A stretch of DNA of 64,000 nt, from the NCBI GenBank assembly GCA_018823745.1, contig JAHJHR010000012.1:310001-374000 (forward strand). The letters run 5' to 3'. How positions within the stretch are numbered: position 1 is the stretch's first letter; each line of letters starts with the position of its first letter. This document shows, piece after piece, positions 15,740 through 24,054 of the stretch. The position numbers and the translations under genes were made by a program. The notes under the pieces were generated by a model. That model was not told the origin of the DNA. It did not search any database and was given only the letters and a program-made list of their open reading frames with translations. The DNA comes from Alphaproteobacteria bacterium. GTDB lineage: Bacteria; Pseudomonadota; Alphaproteobacteria; Oceanibaculales; Oceanibaculaceae.

Positions 15740-18096
15740 TCGGCGGCTGCCTTGCCCATGGCCAGGGCGCGCAGCACGCGCTCCGGCGTCAGGGGTATCT
15801 GGTTGACCTCGGCGCCCAGCGGTGCCAGCGCATCATTCACCGCATTGGCGATGGCGGCCGGCGGGCCAATCGCCCCGCTCTCGCCGATGCCCTTCTGGCC
15901 GAAGCGGCTGATCGGCGACGGGGTTTCCATATGCAGGATACGGGTGCGCGGAATATCGGACGCCACCGGCAGATGATAATCCGCCAAAGTAGAGGCCAGC
16001 GGCTGGCCCGAGGAATCGAACTGCATCTCCTCGAACAGCGCGGTGCCAATGCCCTGTGCCAGCCCGCCCTGCACCTGCCCGTCGACGATCATCGGGTTGA
16101 TCATGGTGCCGGCATCCTCGACGATCACGTAATCCAGCAGCTCGACATGGCCAAGCTGAAGATCGACGCTGACCACCACGGCGTGGCAGGCATAGGAGAA
16201 GGTGCCGGTGTCGCGCACCGTCTTGTAACCCTCCGTCGCCTCCAGCCCGCGCGGGTCGACATCATTGGGCAGCAACTGCGGCTTCTGGTACCAGGTGCGC
16301 GCCACCTCCTCGATGGAGACCGCCGCACTGCCGACCTTGGCGAAACCATCGGTCAGGATCACCTCCTCCGGCCGGGCCTGCAGCAGGTGGGCTGCGATGC
16401 GGCGGATGCGATCACCCAGCGCGGCCGCCGCCGTACCGACCGCCCCGCCGGCCATGACGGCGCAGCGCGAGCCCCAGGTGCCGGTGGAATATGGCGTATA
16501 GGCGGTATCGCCATGCACCAGCTTAACTTTGGCGGGGTCGATGCCGATTTCCTCATGCGCGATCTGCGCCAGCGTCGTTTCCAGCCCCTGGCCGTGGCTG
16601 TGCACGCCGACGCGCAGCTCCAGCCCGCCATCAGGCGTGAGCCGTGCGGTGGCCTGCTCGAAGCCGGGCACCATCGGGATGCCCCAGCCATGATAGACCG
16701 AGGTGCCATGCGCCCCCTGCTCGCAGAACAGCGAGAAACCGACGCCGATGCGTTTCACGCCGGACTGGCCCTTCTGCCGGGCGCGCACGCCGTCGATGTC
16801 GATGGCCTCCAGCGCGCGTTCCAGCGCCTGGGGATAGTCGCCGCTGTCGAAATACTTGTTGGTGATGTTGGTGAAGGGCATCTGGTCCGCCGTCACCAGA
16901 TTGCGGCGGCGGATATCCTCCGCCGGCAGGCCCAGCTCACGGGCGATGGCGTCCAGCAGCAGCTCCATGGCGAAGCACACGCCGGTGCGCGCCACGCCGC
17001 GATAGGGCAGGATCGGCGGCTTGTTGGTGGTCACCGCCCAGGTCTTGCAGCGGAAGCCGCGCATGCGGTACGGGCCGGGCAGGATGCTGGCGACCTGTGC
17101 CGCCTCCAGGCAGGCGGAAAACGGATAGATCGAATAGGCCCCGGAATCGACGATGGCCTGGCAATCCACCGCCAGCAGCTCGCCATCGGGGCCGGCATAG
17201 CCGGTGATCTCGTAGGAATGCTCGCGGCAATTGGCGTTGCCGGTCAGATGCTCGCGCCGGTCTTCGACCCAGCGGATCGGCCGGTCCAGCTTCATCGCCA
17301 GCCAGCCGGCCACGACTTCCTCGGCCAGCAGGATGCCCTTATAGCCGAAGCCGCCGCCGACATCCGGCGCGACGATGCGCACCTGCCCCTGGTCCAGCCC
17401 CAGGCAATCGGCGATGCCGGTGCGCACGACATGCGGCATCTGGGTGGCGCTGTGGATGGTCAGCATCTCCAGATGCCGGTCCCATACCGCGACCAGCCCG
17501 CGCCCCTCCAGCGGGGCCATGCATTGCCGGGCGGTGCGGAAGCTGCGCTTTATCACCACGGCGGCATCGCGTGCGGCGTCCTCGAAGCCGATATCGACAG
17601 TGGATTCCAGGAAGGCGTTCTCGTCCCAATGCTCATGCAGCAGCGGCGCGTCGGCATCGCGCGCGCGGGTCATGTCATGGACCGCCGGCAACTCCTCGAA
17701 ATCGACCTCGACGAGCTCCGCCAGATCCTCGGCCAGGGCGCGGTTCTCGGCCAGGCAGGCGGCGACCGGCTCGCCGACATGGCGCACCTTGCCCTGGGCC
17801 AGCACCGGCTGGGTCGAACTGCGGAAACCGGGCAGGCCGGAATTGGCGCTGATGCCCTTCACGCCGGTCAGATCGTCAATGGTGAAGACACTGGCACCGC
17901 CCTCGGCAGGCTTGGTCACGCCCCGGATGCGGGCATGCGCCAGCGGGCTGCGCACGAAGGCCATTTCCAGCATGCCGGGAAGGCGCATATCGGCGATGAA
18001 GCGGCCGCGGCCGCGCAGATAGCGGTCATCCTCGCGCCGCAGCAGGCGCGCGCCGACGCCCTTGCCGGACGTCTTTCCCTCGTTCCCCATTCCCAT
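15736..18096 (-). CDS. Molybdopterin large subunit of aldehyde oxidase/CO dehydrogenase-like hydroxylase
   Basis: 786 residues, start ATG at 18096 with GGAGGA 6 nt upstream (the frame runs to 18126). N-terminal RREDDRYLRGRGRF and GMLEMAFVRSPLAHARI are typical of the CoxL/XdhB superfamily; the catalytic Glu is present in GQKGIGESGAIGPP near residue 733. The active-site loop reads PYRGVARTG (about 363-370), the form II type, and lacks the Cys of the CSFR loop of true CO dehydrogenase, so CO is not the expected substrate. Likely hydroxylates a carbon next to nitrogen or an aldehyde. XdhC/MocA-type maturation genes are not in the window. Confidence 0.9.
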   Translation of the reverse strand: MGMGNEGKTSGKGVGARLLRREDDRYLRGRGRFIADMRLPGMLEMAFVRSPLAHARIRGVTKPAEGGASVFTIDDLTGVKGISANSGLPGFRSSTQPVLAQGKVRHVGEPVAACLAENRALAEDLAELVEVDFEELPAVHDMTRARDADAPLLHEHWDENAFLESTVDIGFEDAARDAAVVIKRSFRTARQCMAPLEGRGLVAVWDRHLEMLTIHSATQMPHVVRTGIADCLGLDQGQVRIVAPDVGGGFGYKGILLAEEVVAGWLAMKLDRPIRWVEDRREHLTGNANCREHSYEITGYAGPDGELLAVDCQAIVDSGAYSIYPFSACLEAAQVASILPGPYRMRGFRCKTWAVTTNKPPILPYRGVARTGVCFAMELLLDAIARELGLPAEDIRRRNLVTADQMPFTNITNKYFDSGDYPQALERALEAIDIDGVRARQKGQSGVKRIGVGFSLFCEQGAHGTSVYHGWGIPMVPGFEQATARLTPDGGLELRVGVHSHGQGLETTLAQIAHEEIGIDPAKVKLVHGDTAYTPYSTGTWGSRCAVMAGGAVGTAAAALGDRIRRIAAHLLQARPEEVILTDGFAKVGSAAVSIEEVARTWYQKPQLLPNDVDPRGLEATEGYKTVRDTGTFSYACHAVVVSVDLQLGHVELLDYVIVEDAGTMINPMIVDGQVQGGLAQGIGTALFEEMQFDSSGQPLASTLADYHLPVASDIPRTRILHMETPSPISRFGQKGIGESGAIGPPAAIANAVNDALAPLGAEVNQIPLTPERVLRALAMGKAAAE

Positions 18097-18269
18097 CGCG
18101 GCTCCTCCGACTTTGCGTCCAGACAAGCCCTCCCCCTGCGGCCTTATGGGCCTTGACAGCCGGGCCTTGCTGGACCAGCTTTTTTAAAGAGTTTAAGTGC
18201 AACGGTCGGTATTACAACTTTTTTTGATTTTGCCGATTCAGCCTGTGTTTGCGCGCGAAAGGGAAGGCC
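18097..18269. promoter_or_regulatory. Divergent promoter region of the hydroxylase operon and the amidohydrolase
   Basis: 173 bases between the two divergent starts, with an AT-rich core around 18181-18235 (runs of T and A on both strands). A TTGACA occurs at 18153-18158 but I see no matching -10 hexamer 16-18 bp on. The MarR regulator of the operon would be expected to bind here; no clean palindrome is evident by eye. Confidence 0.45.
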
Positions 18270-19535
18270 ATGAGCGACAAGCCGACATTCGATACGGTGA
18301 TCCTGAACGGCACCTTGGTCGACCCCGCCGCCAAGCGCCATGGCCGTTTCGATATCGGCGTGCGCGGCGGCAGGATCGCCGCCGTTGAGCCCGATCTGTC
18401 CAGCGCATCCGCCCTGCAGCGAATCAATGCCGCCGGGCTGCATGTGCTGCCCGGCATGATCGACACCCATGCCCATGTCTATGAGCATGTGACCGGCAAA
18501 TTCGGGCTGAACCCCGACATGGTCGGCGTGCGCTCCGGCGTCACCACGCTGATCGATCAGGGCGGTCCCAGCTGCATGACCATCGGCGGCTTCCGCAATT
18601 TCATCGTCGAACCGTCGATCAGCCGGGTGCTGTGCTACATTTCCAGCTATCTCGTCGGCGGGCTGGAAGGCCATCTCTACCCCGATCTCTACGGCCCGAA
18701 CGGCGTGAATGTCGAGCACACCATCAGCGCCGCGCGGCTGAACCTCGATATCGTTAAGGGCATCAAGGCGCATGCCGAGATCGGCGGCCAGTCGCGCTGG
18801 GGCGTGGAGGTCATCAAGCTGGGCAAGCAGATTTCCCGCGAATTGGAGTTGCCGCTCTATATCCATCTGGGCCAGCTCTGGCCGACCGCCGATTCAGCGC
18901 CGATCCCCGACCCGGACGAGCTGATCCGCGAGCTGATGCCGATCATCGAGGCCGGCGACATCCTGGCCCATCCCTTCACCCGCCATCCCGGCGGCTTCAT
19001 CTCGGAGGCCGGAGAGGTGCATCCGCTGCTGCTGGAGGCGGTGCATCAGGGCGGGTTGCATGTCGATGTCGGCCATGGCTCGCATTTCAGCTTCGATGCG
19101 GCGCGCCGGGTGCTGGATGCCGGCATCCTGCCCTATACGCTGGGCGCTGACATGCATGGCTATAATGTGCAGGTGCCGAAATCGAACGAGAACAGCGACC
19201 GCGAAACCAGCCCGTTCTTCGGCGTCGCCCCGTTCAACCTGACCATTGCCATGACCGAGCTGCTGCATCTGGGCGTGCCGCTGGAACAGGTGGTGGCGAT
19301 GGTCACATCCAATCCCGCTTCCCTGCTGGGCATGGAAGACCAGCTTGGCACGCTGCAACCGGGGCGCGAGGCGGATGTGAGCGTGCTGAAAATCGAGACC
19401 GGCCGCTTCAAGCTGTCCGATAATTCCGGTGTCGAAATGACGAGCGAGCACCTGATACGCCCGGTCTTCTGCCTGCGCGCCGGCCGGCGCATTGATGCAG
19501 ATTCCTTCTTTGTGCCCGACGCCATCGCCGCGTGA
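18270..19535 (+). CDS. Amidohydrolase-superfamily metallohydrolase, COG3964/deacetylase-like
   Basis: 421 residues; ATG at 18270 follows AAGGGAAGG. Metal-site features of the amidohydrolase barrel are visible: H67-A-H69 in DTHAHVYEH, a lysine in KGIKAH that may be carboxylated, His in LYIHLGQLW, HPFTRHPGG, and the late Asp in LGADMHGY. The GVRSGVTTLIDQGG segment matches the COG3964 group of predicted amidohydrolases, for which experimentally tested members cleave acyl or cyclic amide-like esters and amides. It is divergent from the molybdenum hydroxylase operon and probably acts in the same pathway, opening or deacylating the oxidised product. Dihydroorotase/hydantoinase activity is an alternative. 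Confidence 0.85.
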   Translation: MSDKPTFDTVILNGTLVDPAAKRHGRFDIGVRGGRIAAVEPDLSSASALQRINAAGLHVLPGMIDTHAHVYEHVTGKFGLNPDMVGVRSGVTTLIDQGGPSCMTIGGFRNFIVEPSISRVLCYISSYLVGGLEGHLYPDLYGPNGVNVEHTISAARLNLDIVKGIKAHAEIGGQSRWGVEVIKLGKQISRELELPLYIHLGQLWPTADSAPIPDPDELIRELMPIIEAGDILAHPFTRHPGGFISEAGEVHPLLLEAVHQGGLHVDVGHGSHFSFDAARRVLDAGILPYTLGADMHGYNVQVPKSNENSDRETSPFFGVAPFNLTIAMTELLHLGVPLEQVVAMVTSNPASLLGMEDQLGTLQPGREADVSVLKIETGRFKLSDNSGVEMTSEHLIRPVFCLRAGRRIDADSFFVPDAIAA

Positions 19536-19600
19536 CAAGGCTTGCGGCACCCCCTCATGGCGGAAAGGCATGATGTAATTCCCCTCGGAGATGGACATTT

Positions 19601-19660
19601 AGCCTGATAACGTCATTTCAGACCCAAGAGCCCGCTGCACAGATGGCGCATGATCAGGCT
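19601..19660. repeat. 8-bp inverted repeat upstream of the CHASE kinase gene
   Basis: AGCCTGAT at 19601-19608 is mirrored by ATCAGGCT at 19653-19660, 44 bp apart, the second arm ending 19 bp before the kinase start codon. It could be a pair of half-sites or part of an RNA fold covering the leader; chance is also possible for 8 bp. Confidence 0.3.
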
Positions 19661-19679
19661 CAGGGCATAGGGGTGAAAA

Positions 19680-21878
19680 GTGAATCAGGGCCGGTTCTCG
19701 TATCTTCGGGCGTTACCCTGGCTTGTTCTCGGCCTGGGATTGCTGGCGACCTACGGGGCGTGGAAGCTTTTCGACACCTCGATTACAAACAGTGCTGACA
19801 GGCGCTTCGAGCAGGAGGTGCGGGCAACCGAGCACGCCATTCGCGACCGGTTGCACGCCTATGAAACCATCCTGCGCGGCACGGTGGGCATGTTCTACGC
19901 CTCGGAAGATGTCACCCGCGCGGAGTTCAAGACCTTCATCGACATCCTGCAACTTCAGCGCGACTATCCGGGCATTCAGGGCATCGGCTATTCCCCGGTC
20001 ATTTCCGCCGCCGACCTCGTTGCGCATGAGGCAGACATCCGCGCCGAAGGCTTTTCCGATTATAGTGTCAGCCCACCCGATATGCGGGACGCCTACAGCC
20101 CGATTGTCTATATCGAGCCTTTCAACGAGCGCAACCAGCGTGCCTTCGGATTCGACATGAACACCGAACCCATCCGGCGCGAGGCGCTGGAAAGGGCACG
20201 CGACAATGGCAATACGGCTATTTCAGGCAAACTGACACTGGTCCAGGAAATCGGCGCGGAGGCACAGCCCGGTTTCGTGATGTTCATGCCGATCTACCGG
20301 GGTGCCCGCGATCCGGTCGACCCGGCCCGGCGCCGGGCGGAACTCACCGGCTATGTCCATGCTGCCTTCCGGTCCATCGACCTGATGAACGGTATCCGCC
20401 AGGCCGAAGACTCGCTGGTGAATTTTGCCCTGTATGATGGCCCGGCCATCACCCCGGAGGCCCTGCTGTACGATGACCGCCCGGCGATCCGGACCGACAG
20501 CGCCCATGAGCAGATTATCCCGCTGGAGGTCGCCGGACGGCGCTGGACCGCAATCTTTACCGAGGCTGCCGGTTTCCGGGTGGCCACGGATTCCGATGAA
20601 CCGAACATTGTCGTTGCGACCGGCGTGACGATCAGTGTGATCCTGTTCGTGATTTTCCTGATGATGCACCGGATCATCCACGAACGGCGCGTCGCGGCGG
20701 AAACATTACTGGCCGCCGAACGCCAGGTGATGCAGGCCCAGAAGATGGAATCGATCGGCCAGCTGACCGGCGGCATCGCCCATGACTTCAACAATCTGCT
20801 GACGGTGGTGATGGGCAATGCCGAGCTGCTCAGCGAACAGCTCGAGGCGCAGAAGTCACTGCAGGAACTGTCGGAAACGATCCGTTCGGCGGCCGAACGC
20901 GGCGCCGGTCTGACCAGCCGGCTGCTGGCCTTTGCCCGGCGCCAGCCGCTCGACCCCAAAGCTGTGGATGTGAATACCCTGCTGACCGGGATGGAGCCGC
21001 TGCTGCGCCGGACGCTGGGCGCCCATATCGAGTTGAAGATGCTTCCCGCAGACGGGCTTTGGGATGCACTGATCGATGCCTCGCAACTGGAAGGGGCCCT
21101 GCTGAACCTGTCGATCAATGCGCGCGACGCCATGCCCGATGGCGGCCGCCTGATCATCGAGACCGGCAATGTCCATCTTGACCAGGATTATGCCGACCAG
21201 AATGCCGAGATGGTTCCGGGCGATTACATCCTTGTGGCGGTGTCCGATACCGGCACCGGCATGACGCCGGAGGTCATTGCCCGCGCCTTCGAGCCGTTCT
21301 TCACCACCAAGCCGCATGGCACCGGCAGCGGCCTTGGCCTCAGCATGGTCTACGGCTTCGTCAAGCAGTCCCGCGGCCATATCAAGATTTACTCCGAACC
21401 CGGCCACGGCACCGCCCTCAAGCTGTATCTGCCGCGGCTGAACGGCAAGGCTGAGCGTATCGCGTCGACCAGCGCCGTGCGGACGCCACAAGGCGGCACC
21501 GCCAAGATATTGCTGGTGGAGGATGACGATCTCGTCCGGCAGAACGTCACGGCCCAGCTGCAGCGGCTCGGCTATCAGACTGTCGTCGCCAGCACCGGGC
21601 CGGAGGCCATCGAGGCGCTGAAGCAGCATGCCGATATCGACCTGCTGTTCACCGATGTGGTGATGCCCGGCGGCATGAGCGGCCGCCAGGTGGCCGATGC
21701 CGCCCGGGCGATGCGGCCCGGCCTGCCGGTGCTGTTCACCTCGGGCTATACCGAGAATGCCATCGTGCATAATGGCCGCCTCGATGCCGGTGTTCATCTG
21801 CTGAACAAGCCTTACCGGCGACAGGACCTGGCGGACAAAATCCGCGCCGTACTGATCGCGGCGGACAGCAGCGACTGA
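19680..21878 (+). CDS. CHASE-domain hybrid sensor histidine kinase
   Basis: 732 residues, GTG start preceded by AGGGGTG. Order: TM1 (about 13-30), periplasmic CHASE domain (about 45-300, including QRDYPGIQGIGYSPVI, PIVYIEPFNERNQRAFGFDM), TM2 (about 309-329), dimerisation/phosphoacceptor helix with H368 in GGIAHDFNNLLTVVMGN, HATPase domain with N-box LLNLSINARDAMPDGG, G1 VSDTGTGM and G2 GTGSGLGLS, and a C-terminal receiver (about 608-730) with D659 in LLFTDVVMPGG and a KPYR lysine. A complete hybrid kinase sensing a periplasmic small molecule; output partner unknown. Convergent with msrA, 4 bp between the ends. Confidence 0.92.
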   Translation: MNQGRFSYLRALPWLVLGLGLLATYGAWKLFDTSITNSADRRFEQEVRATEHAIRDRLHAYETILRGTVGMFYASEDVTRAEFKTFIDILQLQRDYPGIQGIGYSPVISAADLVAHEADIRAEGFSDYSVSPPDMRDAYSPIVYIEPFNERNQRAFGFDMNTEPIRREALERARDNGNTAISGKLTLVQEIGAEAQPGFVMFMPIYRGARDPVDPARRRAELTGYVHAAFRSIDLMNGIRQAEDSLVNFALYDGPAITPEALLYDDRPAIRTDSAHEQIIPLEVAGRRWTAIFTEAAGFRVATDSDEPNIVVATGVTISVILFVIFLMMHRIIHERRVAAETLLAAERQVMQAQKMESIGQLTGGIAHDFNNLLTVVMGNAELLSEQLEAQKSLQELSETIRSAAERGAGLTSRLLAFARRQPLDPKAVDVNTLLTGMEPLLRRTLGAHIELKMLPADGLWDALIDASQLEGALLNLSINARDAMPDGGRLIIETGNVHLDQDYADQNAEMVPGDYILVAVSDTGTGMTPEVIARAFEPFFTTKPHGTGSGLGLSMVYGFVKQSRGHIKIYSEPGHGTALKLYLPRLNGKAERIASTSAVRTPQGGTAKILLVEDDDLVRQNVTAQLQRLGYQTVVASTGPEAIEALKQHADIDLLFTDVVMPGGMSGRQVADAARAMRPGLPVLFTSGYTENAIVHNGRLDAGVHLLNKPYRRQDLADKIRAVLIAADSSD

Positions 21879-21882
21879 CCGG

Positions 21883-22482
21883 TCAGGTCTTCAGCAGCGC
21901 CGCATGGGTCTTGCGCAGCTTCTCTACCTTCGGCGTGGATACGGCCCGGATATAGGGCTGGTTGGGATTCCGCGCGGCATAGCCGTGATGATCCGCCTCG
22001 GCCTCGTAAAAGGCCTCCAGCCGTTCCAGCCGGGTCTGGATCGGACCGTCAAACAGATCGGCCGCCTCGATCTGGCGGATATAGGCTTCCGCCACCTTCC
22101 GCTCGGCCTCGCTGGCATAGAAGATCGCCGAACGGTATTGCCGGCCGATATCAGCGCCCTGGCGATCCTTCTGCGTCGGGTCATGGGCGATCGAGAAAAA
22201 CAGCTTCAGCAGCCGGCCATAGCTGATCCGCGCCGGGTCATAGGTGATTTCGATGACTTCGGCATGATTGGTCGTGCCGCTGCACACCATCCGGTAATCG
22301 GCTTTCTCCGCCGTATCGCCGGCATAGCCGGGACGCAGCGCCAGCACGCCGTCAAGCTGGGCATAGACCGCCTCGGTGCACCAGAAGCAGCCGCCGGCCA
22401 GCACGGCGGTCGCCGGTGCTGCCTCTGCCGGCAGATCCTGTTCGGGGTCGGGGAAGGACCAGGGGTCAGTCTTCAATGCCAT
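21883..22482 (-). CDS. msrA: Peptide methionine sulfoxide reductase MsrA
   Basis: 199 residues. The active-site block is GGCFWCTEA with the nucleophile C32 and an extra Cys at 35; GYAGD, YRMVCSGTTNHAEVIEITYDP and ADHHGYAARNPNQPYI are the other MsrA signatures. It reduces methionine-S-sulfoxide in proteins using thioredoxin. No signal peptide, so cytosolic. The C-terminal recycling Cys found in some MsrA proteins is absent; C32/C35 or the Cys in MVCSG may do that job. msrB is not adjacent. Confidence 0.95.
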   Translation of the reverse strand: MALKTDPWSFPDPEQDLPAEAAPATAVLAGGCFWCTEAVYAQLDGVLALRPGYAGDTAEKADYRMVCSGTTNHAEVIEITYDPARISYGRLLKLFFSIAHDPTQKDRQGADIGRQYRSAIFYASEAERKVAEAYIRQIEAADLFDGPIQTRLERLEAFYEAEADHHGYAARNPNQPYIRAVSTPKVEKLRKTHAALLKT

Positions 22483-22566
22483 CGCTCACCTCGCCACGGC
22501 TCGAAAGCCGGTATCGTCATGGCCCTAGGATATGGGCTTCACCGGCGGCATTTCCAGCGCCACAGG

Positions 22567-23604
22567 TCAGAGCGGGACATGCAGGCTGATCTGCGTTCCC
22601 CCGCCGCTATTCGCATACTTGATCGTCGTGCCCAGATTGCCGGCCATCGCCTTCACGATGCGGCTGCCCAGGCCGCTGCCGAGCGGCTTGCCCTCGCCGC
22701 TCCAGCCGATGCCGTCATCCTCCACCGCCAGCCGCGCTGAATCTTCGCCCGCCCGGCGGAAACCGACCCGGATTTCACCGAAGGGCTTGTCGACATAGGC
22801 ATATTTGCAGGCGTTGATGACCAGCTCGTTCACGATCACGCCGATGGACACGGCCTTGTCGGTCGGCACTGCCAGCCGCTCCACATCCAGCCGGATATCG
22901 ACCTCGTTACCGGCCGCTTGCATCGAGGCGCGCAGTTCCTCGACCAGGCCTTTCAGATATTCGTCGATCTCCACGAAGCGCACATCGTCGGAGGTATAGA
23001 GCCGGCGATGAATGCCGGCGATGGCGGAAATCCGCGCCTGGGTTTCCTCCAGCGCTGCCCGCGCGCCTCCATCGCTGATCGACGAGGCCTGCATACGCAC
23101 CAATGCTGCGACCAGCGCCAGGCTGTTGGCCACCCGGTGATTCACTTCGCCGAGCAGAATTTCCGCCCGGTCGCGGGCCTCGCGGACATCGCGTTCGGCC
23201 TGGGCCTTCTCGCGCTCCAGCCGCGCCTTCACCAGCGCCTGGTCGACCGCACTAGCCAGCAGTTCCAGGAATTCCTCGGCAACGGTTTTCGGCACGTAAT
23301 CCGCCGCCCCCGCCTTCAGCGCGCCAACCGCAATGGCCGTCTCCACCGAGCCGGTCACATAGACCACCGGCGGGGCGACTTCCCAGCTGCTCAGGCGTTC
23401 CAGCACGTCCATGCCTGTGCCGGTCGGCAGATAGTGATCCAGGATGACGACGTCGATATCGCCCTTCTCCAGCCGCTGCAATCCGTCATCCGCCGTGGTG
23501 ACATGCTCGACCGCATAGCCGTGCCGGCCCAGCACACGCTGCGCCAGGCGCACCAGCGCCGGGTCGTCGTCGATATACAGGATGCAGATCGGCTTGTTCG
23601 GCAT
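22567..23604 (-). CDS. Receiver plus HisKA_2-type histidine kinase
   Basis: 345 residues. N-terminal receiver: D11-D13 acidic pocket, phosphoacceptor D56 in VVILDHYLP, K106 in YVPKTV. After a coiled-coil linker (about 120-150) comes a HisKA_2-like helix with H156 in GEVNHRVANSLALVAALV, then a HATPase with VNELVINACKYAY and a G-box VEDDGIGWSGEG...GSGLGSRIV. Such REC-kinases link a response regulator signal to a second phosphorelay and are common in alphaproteobacterial stress pathways. Soluble. Last gene of a three-gene operon, 3 bp after the response regulator. Confidence 0.9.
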   Translation of the reverse strand: MPNKPICILYIDDDPALVRLAQRVLGRHGYAVEHVTTADDGLQRLEKGDIDVVILDHYLPTGTGMDVLERLSSWEVAPPVVYVTGSVETAIAVGALKAGAADYVPKTVAEEFLELLASAVDQALVKARLEREKAQAERDVREARDRAEILLGEVNHRVANSLALVAALVRMQASSISDGGARAALEETQARISAIAGIHRRLYTSDDVRFVEIDEYLKGLVEELRASMQAAGNEVDIRLDVERLAVPTDKAVSIGVIVNELVINACKYAYVDKPFGEIRVGFRRAGEDSARLAVEDDGIGWSGEGKPLGSGLGSRIVKAMAGNLGTTIKYANSGGGTQISLHVPL

Positions 23605-23607
23605 GGA

Positions 23608-24054
23608 TCAATCGGTCTCCGGCACCTGCATCACGGCGAAGAACAGGCCGAGTTGCCGGATCGCATTGGCGAAGCTGTCGTAATTCACCGGCTTGGTGAT
23701 GTAGACATTGGCGCCCAGATCGTAGCAGCGCTGGATTTCCCGGCTGTCATCCGTGGTGGTCAGCACGACCACGGGCGAGCGCTTGGTGTGCGGATTGCCC
23801 TTCACCTTCTGCAGGATGTCGATGCCGGTCATGTCCGGCAAATTGAGGTCGAGCAGGATCAGCAGGTGCTGTCCGGACTGCACCTCGCCCGAGCCATCGG
23901 GGCCGAACAGGAACTGCAACGCATCCGTGCCATTGGTGAAGGGCAGGATTTCGTTGTTCACCCCGGCGCGGCGGATGTTGCGTTCGATAAGGCGCGCATG
24001 CCCCTCATCATCCTCGATCATGACGATGGTGACCTGTTTCGCATCCTGACTCAT
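23608..24054 (-). CDS. Single-domain response regulator (Rcp1-like)
   Basis: 148 residues consisting only of a receiver: acidic pair E14-D15-D16, phosphoacceptor D69 in LLDLNLPDMTG, TTTDD switch threonine, and K in YITKPVNY. The extended loop between strand 2 and the Asp (GPDGSGEVQSG) is typical of Rcp1-type regulators that pair with phytochrome-like or CHASE3 kinases. No output domain, so it should relay phosphate, most simply from the CHASE3 kinase upstream. Start overlaps that kinase's stop by 4 bp. Confidence 0.92.
   Translation of the reverse strand: MSQDAKQVTIVMIEDDEGHARLIERNIRRAGVNNEILPFTNGTDALQFLFGPDGSGEVQSGQHLLILLDLNLPDMTGIDILQKVKGNPHTKRSPVVVLTTTDDSREIQRCYDLGANVYITKPVNYDSFANAIRQLGLFFAVMQVPETD

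Noticed and set aside
15736..18096. True carbon monoxide dehydrogenase
   Set aside because: The large subunit has PYRGVAR at the active-site loop instead of the Cys-containing CSFR loop of CO dehydrogenase, so CO oxidation is not supported.
15679..18156. 825-codon plus-strand open frame
   Set aside because: Antisense to the CoxL-like gene, which has clear conserved motifs; the plus-strand translation has none.
18153..18181. Sigma-70 promoter with TTGACA at 18153
   Set aside because: No acceptable -10 hexamer lies 16-18 bp downstream, so the -35 match alone is not enough.
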